From the NCBI RefSeq assembly GCF_001905655.1, contig NZ_JMHT01000029.1, positions 1 to 64,000 on the forward strand: DNA of 64,000 bases, given 5' to 3'. A program made the position numbers and the translations under genes. Shown here piece by piece: positions 47,028-55,579 of this stretch; the stretch's first letter is position 1, and each line of letters opens with the position of its first letter. Under the pieces are notes generated by a model that was given only the letters and a program-made list of their open reading frames with translations, searched no databases and was not told the DNA's origin. The DNA comes from Mycobacterium sp. ST-F2 (lineage in GTDB: Bacteria > Actinomycetota > Actinomycetes > Mycobacteriales > Mycobacteriaceae).

Positions 47028-47966
47028 CTACTGCCGCGGGATGCCTTGCCGCAGCAGTTCGTGGGTGCTGGCAGTCGGCGCGGTCAGCCACAGGCGCAGC
47101 AGGTGCCGGCGTTGGCTGGGATCGGCATGATCGGTGTACTGCTCGCGGGAATGCAGCACGGTGGCGTTGTTCAGGAGCTGGACGTCGCCCGGCTCGAAGG
47201 TCATCTGGATGTGGAAGTCCGGATCATTCGCGATCGTTTCGAAGAGCGCGAGCGCTTCCCTCTGGTTGTCGGTGAGCCGTGGTGCGTCGGGGTGTCGCTG
47301 TGAGTCGCGGATGTACCAGGCGATGAAGAAAACCCTTGGAATGCCGTCGATGTCGGTGATCGGTGGGAGTTCGAAGAAGCCGGGCTGGCCGTGGGGTTGT
47401 TCGTTGTTACGGTCCCATGGCATGGGTCCGTACATCACGTCGACCAGATGCGGTGCGCGCCGCAACGCTTCGTTGTAGACCGCGTGGGCGCTGACGATCT
47501 TCGACTCACCACCAGCGAGAGCTGGATGCAGACAGAGCAGGCCGACGAGATCCGAACCGTCGCTGTGGAAGTCCTGTCGCTGATTGGTCCGGTACTTGCG
47601 AACGCTCGGATCGGGTCGCAGCTGTTCGTCGCGAATATGGGTGAGCACGTTGGCGTCTCGGTCCTGGCCGACCGGTGTGCCGAGCAACGTACCGAGCGCG
47701 AGATAGGCTCGTTCGATTTCGTCTGCCGAGAGTTCGTCGATGGGGAACGAGCGCAGTCGTAGGAACCCCGCGCCGTGCTGGAGCACGGTTGTCCAGTGCG
47801 CGGCCGCGTCGCGGAAGTGGTCGGCGAGGGCTGCGGTGTCGCCTCGGCCCGCGGCGACGAGGGCGGTTCGGTCCGCCGGCGTGAGGTCCACCGACCACGT
47901 GCTCTCGATCGGGAAATCGGTTGGCGTCCATATGGTTGCGGATTCGGCCGGGACCGGTGCGCGCAT
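47028..47966 (-). CDS. TauD/TfdA-family Fe(II)/2-oxoglutarate dioxygenase
   Basis: 312 residues from ATG 47966, one base after the arsR stop. Double-stranded beta-helix enzyme with the iron ligands in FHSDGSD (HxD) and a distal His in NNATVLHSRE, plus Arg in RRHLLRLWL for 2-oxoglutarate. Family members hydroxylate sulfonates, phenoxy acids, gamma-butyrobetaine and other small acids. Shared transcript with arsR suggests an arsenic- or metal-responsive role; the substrate is unknown. Confidence 0.87.
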   Translation of the reverse strand: MRAPVPAESATIWTPTDFPIESTWSVDLTPADRTALVAAGRGDTAALADHFRDAAAHWTTVLQHGAGFLRLRSFPIDELSADEIERAYLALGTLLGTPVGQDRDANVLTHIRDEQLRPDPSVRKYRTNQRQDFHSDGSDLVGLLCLHPALAGGESKIVSAHAVYNEALRRAPHLVDVMYGPMPWDRNNEQPHGQPGFFELPPITDIDGIPRVFFIAWYIRDSQRHPDAPRLTDNQREALALFETIANDPDFHIQMTFEPGDVQLLNNATVLHSREQYTDHADPSQRRHLLRLWLTAPTASTHELLRQGIPRQ

Positions 47967-47967
47967 G

Positions 47968-48321
47968 TCAGCAGCAGTTCGGGTCGAGTACCCGGCACAG
48001 CGCGGCGAGCGCATCGCGGCGGGGTGTGTGGTGCACGTTCATGCCCTGTCGTTCGGAGGTGACGAACCCGGCGGAACGCAGCTGGCCGAGGTGGTGGCTG
48101 ACGGTCGATTCGGCCAGGCCCACCGCGGCGGCGAGCGAGCCGGTGGTGCACGGCTCGCCGCAGGTGAACAACAGCGACATCAGTTTCACGCGCGCCGGGT
48201 CGGCGAGCGCCTTGAGGCGCATGGCCAGGTCGAGTGCGGCGTCGTCGTCGGTCGGGCTTGCGGCCACGGGCGCGCAGCACAACGGCTCGGACATGTCGAT
48301 GACGGGCAGTGCCTTGGGCAT
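47968..48321 (-). CDS. arsR: ArsR-family metalloregulator
   Basis: 117 residues from ATG 48321; longer in-frame starts run into the operator. Winged HTH with AVGLAESTVSHHLGQLRSAG. Cysteines near the N-terminus (Cys15, Cys16), in FTCGEPC and at the extreme C-terminus (NCC) are candidate As(III) ligands. It represses by binding the inverted sites at 48346-48402, between it and the divergent arsI/cadI gene. Confidence 0.9.
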   Translation of the reverse strand: MPKALPVIDMSEPLCCAPVAASPTDDDAALDLAMRLKALADPARVKLMSLLFTCGEPCTTGSLAAAVGLAESTVSHHLGQLRSAGFVTSERQGMNVHHTPRRDALAALCRVLDPNCC

Positions 48322-48345
48322 GGCATCGATGGTACCCCAGCTTGT

Positions 48346-48402
48346 TGACATATATCGAAAAGGTGCGTAGAACAGTCTTGCACGCAGATTCGACATACGT
48401 CA
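48346..48402. promoter_or_regulatory. paired ArsR operator sites
   Basis: TGACATATATCGA (48346-48358) and its inverted partner TCGACATACGTCA (48390-48402) match at 11 of 13 positions and flank the space between the divergent arsR and arsI/cadI genes. AT-rich ATATAT cores are typical of ArsR/SmtB operators. Confidence 0.6.
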
Positions 48403-48422
48403 CATACCCCAGGAGGTCTGCA

Positions 48423-48848
48423 ATGTCTCGTGTCCAGCTGGCTCTGAACGTCGACAACCTCGACGAGTCGATCGCCTTCTACCGCAACCTCTTTGGCGCC
48501 GAGCCGGCCAAGGTGAAGCCCGGCTACGCGAACTTCGCGATCGCGAACCCGCCGCTCAAACTGGTGCTGCTCGAGAACCCGGGCCACGGTGGCTCGATCA
48601 ACCACCTGGGTGTGGAGGTCGAATCAAGCGACGCCGTGCACACCGAGATCACCCGCCTGAGCGAGGCGGGAATGTTCACCGAAGAGGAGATCGGGACCAC
48701 CTGTTGCTTCGCCACGCAGGACAAGGTCTGGGTGACCGCACCCGGCGGCGAACGCTGGGAGGTCTACACCGTCCTGGCCGACAGTGAAACCTTCGGCGCC
48801 GCGCCGAGCGGATCAGATGATGCGGTGTGCTGCGGGGCGCAGGCATGA
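48423..48848 (+). CDS. arsI: ArsI/CadI-family glyoxalase-fold protein
   Basis: 141 residues. Vicinal-oxygen-chelate fold, LALNVDNLDESIAFYRNLFG, INHLGVEVE and the Cys pair TTCCFATQDKVWVTAPGG; the C-terminus adds another CC. ArsI enzymes cleave the C-As bond of trivalent organoarsenicals, and the relative CadI of M. tuberculosis is cadmium-induced. First gene of arsI-acr3-arsC; its TGA overlaps the acr3 ATG. Confidence 0.85.
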   Translation: MSRVQLALNVDNLDESIAFYRNLFGAEPAKVKPGYANFAIANPPLKLVLLENPGHGGSINHLGVEVESSDAVHTEITRLSEAGMFTEEEIGTTCCFATQDKVWVTAPGGERWEVYTVLADSETFGAAPSGSDDAVCCGAQA

Positions 48849-49912
48849 CGCAGACCGCTGACGCCGCTCCGGCGACAGCTCGACTCTCGACGCTCGACCG
48901 GTATCTGCCGGTCTGGATCGGGTTGGCGATGGCGGCCGGGCTCTTGCTCGGCCGCTGGGTCCCCGGACTGGACGTCGTGCTGGAAAAGGTTCAGGTGGAT
49001 GGCATTTCGTTGCCGATCGCGCTGGGCCTGCTAGTCATGATGTACCCGGTGCTGGCCAAGGTCCGGTACGACCGGCTCGACACCGTCACGTCCGACCGCA
49101 AGCTGCTGCTGTCCTCACTGGTGCTGAACTGGGTGCTCGGGCCGGCGCTGATGTTCGCGCTGGCCTGGCTGTTCCTCGCGGACCTGCCCGAGTACCGGAC
49201 CGGACTCATCGTTGTCGGCCTGGCCCGCTGCATCGCCATGGTCATCATCTGGAACGACCTGGCGTGCGGTGACCGGGAGGCTGCAGCTGTTCTGGTGGCG
49301 CTCAATTCGGTGTTCCAGGTACTGATGTTCGCGGTGCTCGGCTGGTTCTACCTGTCGGTGCTGCCGGGCTGGCTGCACCTGCCGCAGACCGCGATCGCGA
49401 CCTCGCCGTGGCAGATCGCGAAGTCGGTGCTGATCTTCCTCGGCATCCCGCTGGCTGCCGGCTACCTGTCGCGCCGGCTCGGCGAAAAGGCCAAGGGCCG
49501 CGCCTGGTACGAGTCCGCGTTCCTACCCCGGATCGGGCCGTGGGCACTGTACGGGTTGCTGTTCACCATCGTGATTCTCTTTGCGCTGCAAGGGCATCAG
49601 ATCACCACCCGCCCGTGGGACGTCGCCCGCATCGCGCTCCCGCTGCTGGTCTACTTCGCGATCATGTGGGTCGGTGGCTACGTGCTGGGAGCCGTCCTCG
49701 GACTCGGCTACGAACGCACCACGACGCTGGCGTTCACCGCGGCGGGCAACAACTTCGAACTGGCCATCGCCGTGGCCATCGCGACGTGGGGCGCGACCTC
49801 CGGGCAGGCCCTGGCCGGCGTCGTCGGGCCGCTGATCGAAGTGCCGGTGCTGGTCGCGCTCGTCTACCTGTCGCTGGCACTGCGGCCCCGATTGAGGAGT
49901 AACCACCGATGA
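48845..49912 (+). CDS. acr3: arsenite efflux transporter Acr3
   Basis: 355 residues, ten predicted membrane helices. The Acr3 signature is complete: GLARCIAMVIIWNDLACGD with the essential Cys, NSVFQV, and the late FTAAGNNFELAIAVAI helix. Exports As(III) from the cell. Start overlaps arsI and its stop overlaps arsC (ATGA), so the three are cotranslated. Confidence 0.95.
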   Translation: MTQTADAAPATARLSTLDRYLPVWIGLAMAAGLLLGRWVPGLDVVLEKVQVDGISLPIALGLLVMMYPVLAKVRYDRLDTVTSDRKLLLSSLVLNWVLGPALMFALAWLFLADLPEYRTGLIVVGLARCIAMVIIWNDLACGDREAAAVLVALNSVFQVLMFAVLGWFYLSVLPGWLHLPQTAIATSPWQIAKSVLIFLGIPLAAGYLSRRLGEKAKGRAWYESAFLPRIGPWALYGLLFTIVILFALQGHQITTRPWDVARIALPLLVYFAIMWVGGYVLGAVLGLGYERTTTLAFTAAGNNFELAIAVAIATWGATSGQALAGVVGPLIEVPVLVALVYLSLALRPRLRSNHR

Positions 49913-50313
49913 GCCCGAAACCCAGCGTCCTGTTCGTCTGCGTCCACAACGCGGGCCGGTCGCAGATGGCGGCCGGGCTGCTCACCCATCTGTCGCAGGG
50001 GCGCATCGAAGTACGTTCTGCGGGAACGGCACCCGCTGATCAGATCAACCCGGTCGCTGTCGCGGCCATGGCAGAACTCGGCATCGACATCACGGCCGAA
50101 GCGCCCAAGGTGTTGACGGCGGACACCGTGGAGTCCAGCGACGTGGTGATCACCATGGGCTGCGGCGATACCTGCCCCTACTTTCCGGGGGTGTCCTACC
50201 GCGACTGGAAACTCGATGACCCGGCGGGGCAGCCCATCGAGGCCGTCCGGCCCATCCGCGACGCCATCGCCGACCGGGTTCGGAACCTGGTCGACGAGTT
50301 GCTGCCCGGCTAG
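49909..50313 (+). CDS. arsC: arsenate reductase ArsC (low-Mr phosphatase fold)
   Basis: 134 residues. P-loop CVHNAGRS (Cys11 to Ser18, CX5R), and GCGDTCPYFPG near residue 85 with the resolving cysteines; DWKLDDPAG carries the catalytic Asp pair. Thioredoxin- or mycothiol-coupled reduction of arsenate to arsenite for Acr3 export; which cofactor is not evident. The stop lies within a CTAG shared with the convergent gene. Confidence 0.94.
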   Translation: MSPKPSVLFVCVHNAGRSQMAAGLLTHLSQGRIEVRSAGTAPADQINPVAVAAMAELGIDITAEAPKVLTADTVESSDVVITMGCGDTCPYFPGVSYRDWKLDDPAGQPIEAVRPIRDAIADRVRNLVDELLPG

Positions 50314-50672
50314 CCTCCCGGAGCCAGGCCCGGGTTCATCACCACGGGCGGAAGCGGTGCCACGGAGGTCTTGCTGGTCGGTGGCGGCGTGCTCTTGGGG
50401 ATGTCGATGGTGCCGGTGTACTCGCCGTCGGTGTATTGATCGCTGTGCCAGCCGCCGTCGACGTCTTTGTAGTCACAGCTGGAGTACCGGTGCCCGCCGG
50501 AGGATGAGGTGTTGTATGTGCCACCGGCATCCTTGCATTCGGCTTTGATGGTGCCTTCGGGGATGGCGTCCGCGACCGGCGCGGTGAGCAGGAACGCGCC
50601 GAAGGCGAAGGGAACCGCCGTCCACCGGAAGCGAGGTCGAGTGCCTTTGTGACTGATGGTGAGTTCGGCCAT
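50310..50672 (-). CDS. secreted/membrane protein of unknown function
   Basis: 120 residues from ATG 50672 (ATG 50678 also possible). N-terminal hydrophobic segment (about 17-36, ending VADA) is probably a signal peptide. The mature part has two cysteines (ECKDAGGTYNT and SSCDYKDVDGGWH) and a Pro/Thr-rich tail. No domain recognised. Confidence 0.75.
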   Translation of the reverse strand: MAELTISHKGTRPRFRWTAVPFAFGAFLLTAPVADAIPEGTIKAECKDAGGTYNTSSSGGHRYSSCDYKDVDGGWHSDQYTDGEYTGTIDIPKSTPPPTSKTSVAPLPPVVMNPGLAPGG

Positions 50673-50785
50673 GGTCATCGCCCTTTGGGTTCTCTGTTGA
50701 ACCAATTATCGCCCCGGAACGGCGGAATGCCAGCTCTCCAGGCGAGATTGCCCAGGTATCTTGCCGCGGGCGGCTTCGCTGACCG

Positions 50786-51388
50786 CTAGAAGTCGCCGGG
50801 AATCTGGCGGTGCGAATCGTAGCGGGTGTGAAGAAAATTCGGGTGAGCAGCACCGCGGCGCTGTCGATGGGAGCTGAGCGGCACCAGGGAAATCCGGTCC
50901 AGCAGCGCACGCACGGCGGTGTCGTCCTTCGATGTGCCCGTGCACTCGACGCGTCCCAGTAGCCAGATGATCGGGGCCAACGACTGGTGCTCGATGACGC
51001 CGGGCGGCAGCTCGCCGCGCCAGCTGGGCCCGGTGATGACGTACGTCTGCGGTTCGGTCCATGCGACGTGTTCTGCCGCGTCGTCGAATACGTCCGCCCT
51101 ACCGGACAGCACCTGGAACAGGTAACGGTGGTCGGGGGCCTCCGGCAGCGTCAGTACCCAGGGCTCGGTGTTGACGTCCAGAAGCCGGTCGACATACAGG
51201 GCTCGCGAGCGCTTGCGCATCCGCAGCAGTTGCTGCATGGGCGAGGTGATGGGCACGAGGCGGTCGGCCTCTTGATGCTGATCGTCGTCTGCCGGGTGCG
51301 CGCGAGGCCCCCACGGGTGCGTCAGGATCAGCACCGCGGCCAGCGCGATGGCCACCGATCCGCACCAAGGGAGAATTTCGGCTGACAT
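50786..51388 (-). CDS. DUF1254-type membrane-anchored protein
   Basis: 200 residues with one N-terminal membrane segment (about 7-25) and a domain that follows DUF1254: YVDRLLDVNTEPWVLTLPE, RYLFQVLSGRADVF, YVITGPSWRGELPPGV and IIWLLGRVE. Full DUF1254-DUF1214 proteins are about 450 residues; this is the short single-domain form. Function unknown. Operator-like repeats shared with the AraC gene lie 125 bp upstream. Confidence 0.75.
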   Translation of the reverse strand: MSAEILPWCGSVAIALAAVLILTHPWGPRAHPADDDQHQEADRLVPITSPMQQLLRMRKRSRALYVDRLLDVNTEPWVLTLPEAPDHRYLFQVLSGRADVFDDAAEHVAWTEPQTYVITGPSWRGELPPGVIEHQSLAPIIWLLGRVECTGTSKDDTAVRALLDRISLVPLSSHRQRRGAAHPNFLHTRYDSHRQIPGDF

Positions 51389-51512
51389 GGCTGCCGTACT
51401 CCAATCTCGTTGTGGCCCAGCTCCATCACCTGGCAGAGCGTGTGCACGGTCGGTCGCCGCGGGCCGGAATCGGTCCGCTCATCCCACTGTGCAGGACAGC
51501 GCTGCCCGAAGT

Positions 51513-51550
51513 CTTGACATCTAGAGACTGATTCTTGACAGTTCGGGACA
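51513..51550. promoter_or_regulatory. AraC-type operator-like direct repeat, copy 1
   Basis: Two TTGACA-containing half-sites (CTTGACATCTAGAGAC and CTTGACAGTTCGGGACA) 21 bp apart. The same 38-bp arrangement occurs at 51985-52022. It lies upstream of the DUF1254 gene and just after the 90-residue secreted-protein gene. Probably bound by the adjacent AraC regulator. Confidence 0.55.
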
Positions 51551-51565
51551 GCGCCATCCGAGGTG

Positions 51566-51838
51566 CTAACAGGGGGCTCCGGGCGGTGTGTAGTACGGCA
51601 CGCCTTCGTCGGTGTAGCACGGCACCTCCCCGGCGACGTACGGAACGTGGGCCGCGGCGATGGCGGTACCCACGGCGACGTCGCCCGCGATGTTGGTGCA
51701 GCCGCCGGCAGAGAAGTGGCGCCCGCCGGCGCTGGCGCAGACGTCGGCGCCGGCAGTGGGGGCTACCAGCAATGGCGCCACGGTCAGGGCGCCGGCCATC
51801 AGCGGGACGGACAGCAGCGCGGTGATGCGCGGGGTCAT
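51566..51838 (-). CDS. small secreted four-cysteine protein (paralogue 2)
   Basis: 90 residues with a signal peptide (1-31). Mature part ADVCASAGGRHFSAGGCTN, an Ala-rich middle, then PCYTDEGVPYYTP and a final PC. Same length and cysteine layout as the protein at 13646-13918, 38 kb away. Located between two operator-like repeats, so probably in the AraC regulon. Confidence 0.8.
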   Translation of the reverse strand: MTPRITALLSVPLMAGALTVAPLLVAPTAGADVCASAGGRHFSAGGCTNIAGDVAVGTAIAAAHVPYVAGEVPCYTDEGVPYYTPPGAPC

Positions 51839-51984
51839 TGTGCTCCTCGAGGTGGTGGGGTGGACAAGCTTTGAATGTTTGCTGGATGGCCGGTGCGCCC
51901 GGGCAGCGACCTGCGGCTCGACGCTGTGCCGCCCGTACTGCTTGTCGTGGGGATTCGACTGTGCTGCACTGCACCGGTTTGTGT

Positions 51985-52022
51985 CTTGACATTTCGCGAC
52001 ATCTTTTTGACAGTTAGAGACA
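51985..52022. promoter_or_regulatory. AraC-type operator-like direct repeat, copy 2
   Basis: CTTGACATTTCGCGACA and TTGACAGTTAGAGACA, with the same spacing as copy 1 at 51513. It overlaps the ATG of the AraC gene, consistent with autoregulation, and lies upstream of the divergent secreted-protein gene. Confidence 0.55.
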
Positions 52023-53026
52023 TGTCGGTCATCCGGGGGACGGCACTCACCAACTTTGATGTGTTGGTTGCTGAATTTGGTGGCGACGGTGCCGCGCTAC
52101 TGGCTGCCGCCCACGTCCCGTTGGACGACTTCGGTCGTCACGACCGCTTCATCTCTCTGGAGAACGCCATCCAGGCCGTCGAAACTGCCGCGCGTGTTCT
52201 GCAGGTGCCCGATTTCGGCCGCCGACTGGCGCTGCGTCAGAGCATCGAAATCCTGGGCCCGGTCGGTCTGGCAGCCCGCAACGCTTCCGACGTGGCTGAG
52301 GCATTCGTCATCTTCGACAAGTTCATGGCCGCCTACAGCCCCGCGATCAGTGCCCGCATGATCCCCGCCGCCGATGCCGGCCAATACCGCTTCGCTTTCG
52401 AATTTCTGCTGGACCCCGCGCCGCCACAGGTGCAGGCCGTCGAGCTGTCCCTCGGCGTGGCGTTGCAGGTGCTACGGCAGTTCCTCGGCGCCGACTACCG
52501 CCCACTCGCGGTGCACATACCCCACGCCGCGTGCGGCCCGGTAGGCGAGTATCGGACCTACTTCGGCTGCCCACCGTCCTTCGGTGAGCCGGTCGCCGGG
52601 TTCGTGGTCCGCGCTTCAGATTTGGAGCGGCCGCTGCCCACCGACCGGATCGCGCATCAGACGGCCATGGACTACCTGATCAGCACCATCGGCGAATCTG
52701 AGCCTGCCACAACACAATTGGTCCGTACCCTGGTCCGTCAGCTGCTGCCGGGCGGAGCGGTCGGGCTGCCGGACATCGCCCGTCACGTCGGGCTGCATCC
52801 GAAGACGCTGCAGCGCCGCCTGTCGGCCGAAGGTGCAACCTTCGCCGACCTTGTCGATCAGACCCGCCGCGACACCGCGCAGCGGCTACTGCTCGATACC
52901 GAACTGACCCTCGACCAGCTCTGCCGAAATCTCGGATATGCCGAGCAGAGTGTGCTCACCCGGTCGTGCAAGCGGTGGTTCGGCACTACGCCCACCGCTT
53001 ATCGAAGCCGTGTCCACAAGCAGTAG
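52022..53026 (+). CDS. AraC-family transcriptional regulator
   Basis: 334 residues. N-terminal arabinose-binding-like sensor domain (about 1-205, typical SVIRGTALTNFDVLVAE start) and a C-terminal double HTH with LPDIARHVGLHPKTLQRRLS and LDQLCRNLGYAEQSVLTRSCKRW written in part as LGYAEQSVLTRS. Same family as VirS of M. tuberculosis. Ligand unknown. Its last 28 bases overlap the end of the convergent gene. Confidence 0.88.
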   Translation: MSVIRGTALTNFDVLVAEFGGDGAALLAAAHVPLDDFGRHDRFISLENAIQAVETAARVLQVPDFGRRLALRQSIEILGPVGLAARNASDVAEAFVIFDKFMAAYSPAISARMIPAADAGQYRFAFEFLLDPAPPQVQAVELSLGVALQVLRQFLGADYRPLAVHIPHAACGPVGEYRTYFGCPPSFGEPVAGFVVRASDLERPLPTDRIAHQTAMDYLISTIGESEPATTQLVRTLVRQLLPGGAVGLPDIARHVGLHPKTLQRRLSAEGATFADLVDQTRRDTAQRLLLDTELTLDQLCRNLGYAEQSVLTRSCKRWFGTTPTAYRSRVHKQ

Positions 53027-53493
53027 CCGGAGAACTCGACGGACGACGCAGTCGGTGCGACGTCGAAGTGCAGCGTCTGGTCCGGTGCTCCGTCGGTCAC
53101 CAAGGGCGCGCCGACCACACCGGCGCTGACGACGATGCGTTGCGCGACGTGACACTGGTTCCCCGGGGCCAGTGGGGTGCCACTCCACTGGCCGGACAGC
53201 AGGTTCGGATTGCGCATGCCCTGACCGCGCAGCGCGATGACGGGACCGGTGCTCCACCACCGGTCGCTGGGTTGGGCGGGTAGCGCGACCGCCTGCCAGC
53301 GTCCTTCGTGGCACTGCAGCGGGGTCTTGGCTCCCGATGTCGGCGACGGCGTCGTCGGCATGGTCGTGGCCTCGTCGGCAGTCGGTGGGCACAATTGATC
53401 CTGTTGTGGTGCAACAGGATCAGCGGAGGCCAGGGGCGCCAGCGCGGTCGCCAGGGCGACAGCGGCAGCGGTCAGGGCGGTCCCACGGATCAC
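52999..53493 (-). CDS. secreted protein of unknown function
   Basis: 164 residues with a signal peptide ending ASA (1-24). Four cysteines (QLCPP, LQCHEG, NQCHVA, GYCLW), Pro/Thr-rich linker and GRWQAVALP. It begins 3 bases after the stop of the DUF4185 gene and is probably cotranscribed. No domain recognised. Confidence 0.75.
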   Translation of the reverse strand: MIRGTALTAAAVALATALAPLASADPVAPQQDQLCPPTADEATTMPTTPSPTSGAKTPLQCHEGRWQAVALPAQPSDRWWSTGPVIALRGQGMRNPNLLSGQWSGTPLAPGNQCHVAQRIVVSAGVVGAPLVTDGAPDQTLHFDVAPTASSVEFSGYCLWTRLR

Positions 53494-53495
53494 GG

Positions 53496-55487
53496 CTACA
53501 GCTTGGTCAGATCGGTTTTCATGAGCATGACGTTGTACTCACTCCACAACGACAGATTCCAGTACAGATCGGTGCCGGTACCCAGCGTCGACGGCGACCA
53601 GGGCTGCATCATGGGCGCATAGATACCGCCATTCTGCTGCGGCATCAGCACTGTCGCCGCCGACCAGGTGCCTTCCGGGCGGTCGGCGGTGCGCAACACG
53701 ATGTTGTTGAACTGGTCGCCGTAGAGGGTGACGTACTTGCCGAGCGTCGGGTTGTACTGCACCGACATCTCGCTGACGTGGTTGCCGGGCTTGCCGACGC
53801 CGCACGCCCCGGTGTCCTTGCCGAACACCACACCGGCTTTCGCCGGATCCTTGTACCAGCCCTGCTTGACCGCACCGATGCCGAACCAGCCGCCCGCAGT
53901 GCCCTTGTTGTAGTACTCGTACTTGGAGACGTCGAGAATGTCGGCCTCGGCCACCCGCGACACGTAGGCTGCTCCGCCACGCCCGTTCGGGGTGCCGTAC
54001 GAGTAGACGTAGCCGTCACCGGGACGCACCAGGGCCGCCTGCTGGAAATTGGCGTTGCCGCCCCAGTTCTGCCGGACACTCTTCGGGGAGATGTACCAGT
54101 TCTCGCCGTTGTCGGTGGAGTAGGCGATGGCCGAGTAGTTCGTCGTCCACTGGCCGGGCGAACCCCACTGCTTGACCGACATGAAACTCAGGTACTGCGT
54201 GGCGCCGTACTGTGTGCCCGGGGTCGGCACCGAGATGCCCGACGTCGGGATCAGCGTCACCCCGGAGGGCAGGCCGGCCGGGAGTCGCTCGGGCAGGATG
54301 ATCTGGCGCGAGTACGTCTCTCCCCACAGGGGTGAGCCGCCGAACATGTTGCCGTTCTTCCACTGGCCGTCCGGGATCGCCATACCGTCGGACAGGTCGG
54401 TGTCCGACGTGCGGAACAGGATGTTGTTGCGCCAGGTGCCGGTCATGTCGGGGCCGCTGAACGTGTCCCCGAAGGCGATCAGCACCTGGTGTTCGTTGAT
54501 CGGGGTGTTGGGATCGTCGGCAATTCCGTTGTCCCACATGGTGCCGACGTCGGTGCCCCAGACCCCGAACCGGTTGTAGGTGTCGTTGGGGGCGAAGTTC
54601 CCGCTGACCCAGTCGACGAAACTGGTTGACGCACTGAACTGTTGGCCTGGCTTGGGCCAGTCCGGTCGGGGATTCATCACCGCGGTGAGCGCGGCCACCG
54701 GATTGCTCAGCACCTGCCCGGTGGTGGTGAGGGCACTCACGACGTTCTGCGGCTTGATGGCCGTCAGGAGGTTGTCGAGTTCGCGCCGGGCGAAGGCCAG
54801 CACGGTCCATGCCAGGGTGGGCTGGTTGGGGCCACCTGTCGGGTTGAACGCCCAATTCAGTGCGCCGGAAACAGCTTTCATCACGGCAGCCACCGGGTTC
54901 AGCGTCTTGGCCGAGGGTGCGGTGACGTTCGGCGTGAGCAGGTTGGTCGTCGCGGCGACGGGCGTCGGCGAGGTGTTGACCGCGCTGGTGGTGACCTTCA
55001 AGGCCGTCGGCGCGACGGCAGCCACGCTGACCGGCTTGGGTGCGGCGGTCTTTGGGGCGGTGGGCGTCAGCCGCGGGGGCGTCGGGGTTTTCGGCGGTTT
55101 GGCGGTCGGTGGTTGCGCGGGATCGTTCGCGGTGTTGTTCTTCGGCGGGTTCGAGCGGTCGCGGTTCTTGGCCGGTTTGTCTGCCTTGTGCTTGTCGGGC
55201 TTGGTTTCGGTGGCGGGGTCAGCCGGGGTGACAGTGTCGTCGGTGGCCGGTTCTTCGACGTCGTCCTTCGCGGGCTTGGGCTTGCCACGTCGCGGCTTGG
55301 TGGGCTTGCCCGAAGTGCCAGGAGCCCCGGCGTTTTCGCCAGGCGCGGAAGCCGCGGGCGGGCCCGTGGGTGCACCTGACTCGGTCTGGTCGGCCCAGGC
55401 GACGCCCTGGCCGGATGCGATCGCGGTCCCGATGCCGAGCGCGACGGCCAGCCTTCCCACCCGGCCGACGTATCTGGCGGCGCCCAT
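53496..55487 (-). CDS. secreted DUF4185 protein
   Basis: 663 residues from ATG 55487, with AGGAG upstream. Signal peptide (1-33, ending AWA), then about 210 residues rich in Pro, Ala, Thr and Lys, and from about residue 290 a beta-propeller-like DUF4185 domain (FGDTFSGPDMTGTWRNNILF, PEGTWSAATVLMPQ, GIYAPMMQPW). DUF4185 proteins are thought to bind or cleave cell-surface sugars; family members in mycobacteria include endo-D-arabinanase candidates, so a role on arabinan is possible. Confidence 0.8.
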   Translation of the reverse strand: MGAARYVGRVGRLAVALGIGTAIASGQGVAWADQTESGAPTGPPAASAPGENAGAPGTSGKPTKPRRGKPKPAKDDVEEPATDDTVTPADPATETKPDKHKADKPAKNRDRSNPPKNNTANDPAQPPTAKPPKTPTPPRLTPTAPKTAAPKPVSVAAVAPTALKVTTSAVNTSPTPVAATTNLLTPNVTAPSAKTLNPVAAVMKAVSGALNWAFNPTGGPNQPTLAWTVLAFARRELDNLLTAIKPQNVVSALTTTGQVLSNPVAALTAVMNPRPDWPKPGQQFSASTSFVDWVSGNFAPNDTYNRFGVWGTDVGTMWDNGIADDPNTPINEHQVLIAFGDTFSGPDMTGTWRNNILFRTSDTDLSDGMAIPDGQWKNGNMFGGSPLWGETYSRQIILPERLPAGLPSGVTLIPTSGISVPTPGTQYGATQYLSFMSVKQWGSPGQWTTNYSAIAYSTDNGENWYISPKSVRQNWGGNANFQQAALVRPGDGYVYSYGTPNGRGGAAYVSRVAEADILDVSKYEYYNKGTAGGWFGIGAVKQGWYKDPAKAGVVFGKDTGACGVGKPGNHVSEMSVQYNPTLGKYVTLYGDQFNNIVLRTADRPEGTWSAATVLMPQQNGGIYAPMMQPWSPSTLGTGTDLYWNLSLWSEYNVMLMKTDLTKL

Positions 55488-55579
55488 CGTGATCTCCTGT
55501 CGTTCCAGCAAATATCCATGGAACAACATCGGCACGGGCCGCGGGAGGGTTTACGCGGGGTTGTGTCCGTCTCGATATC

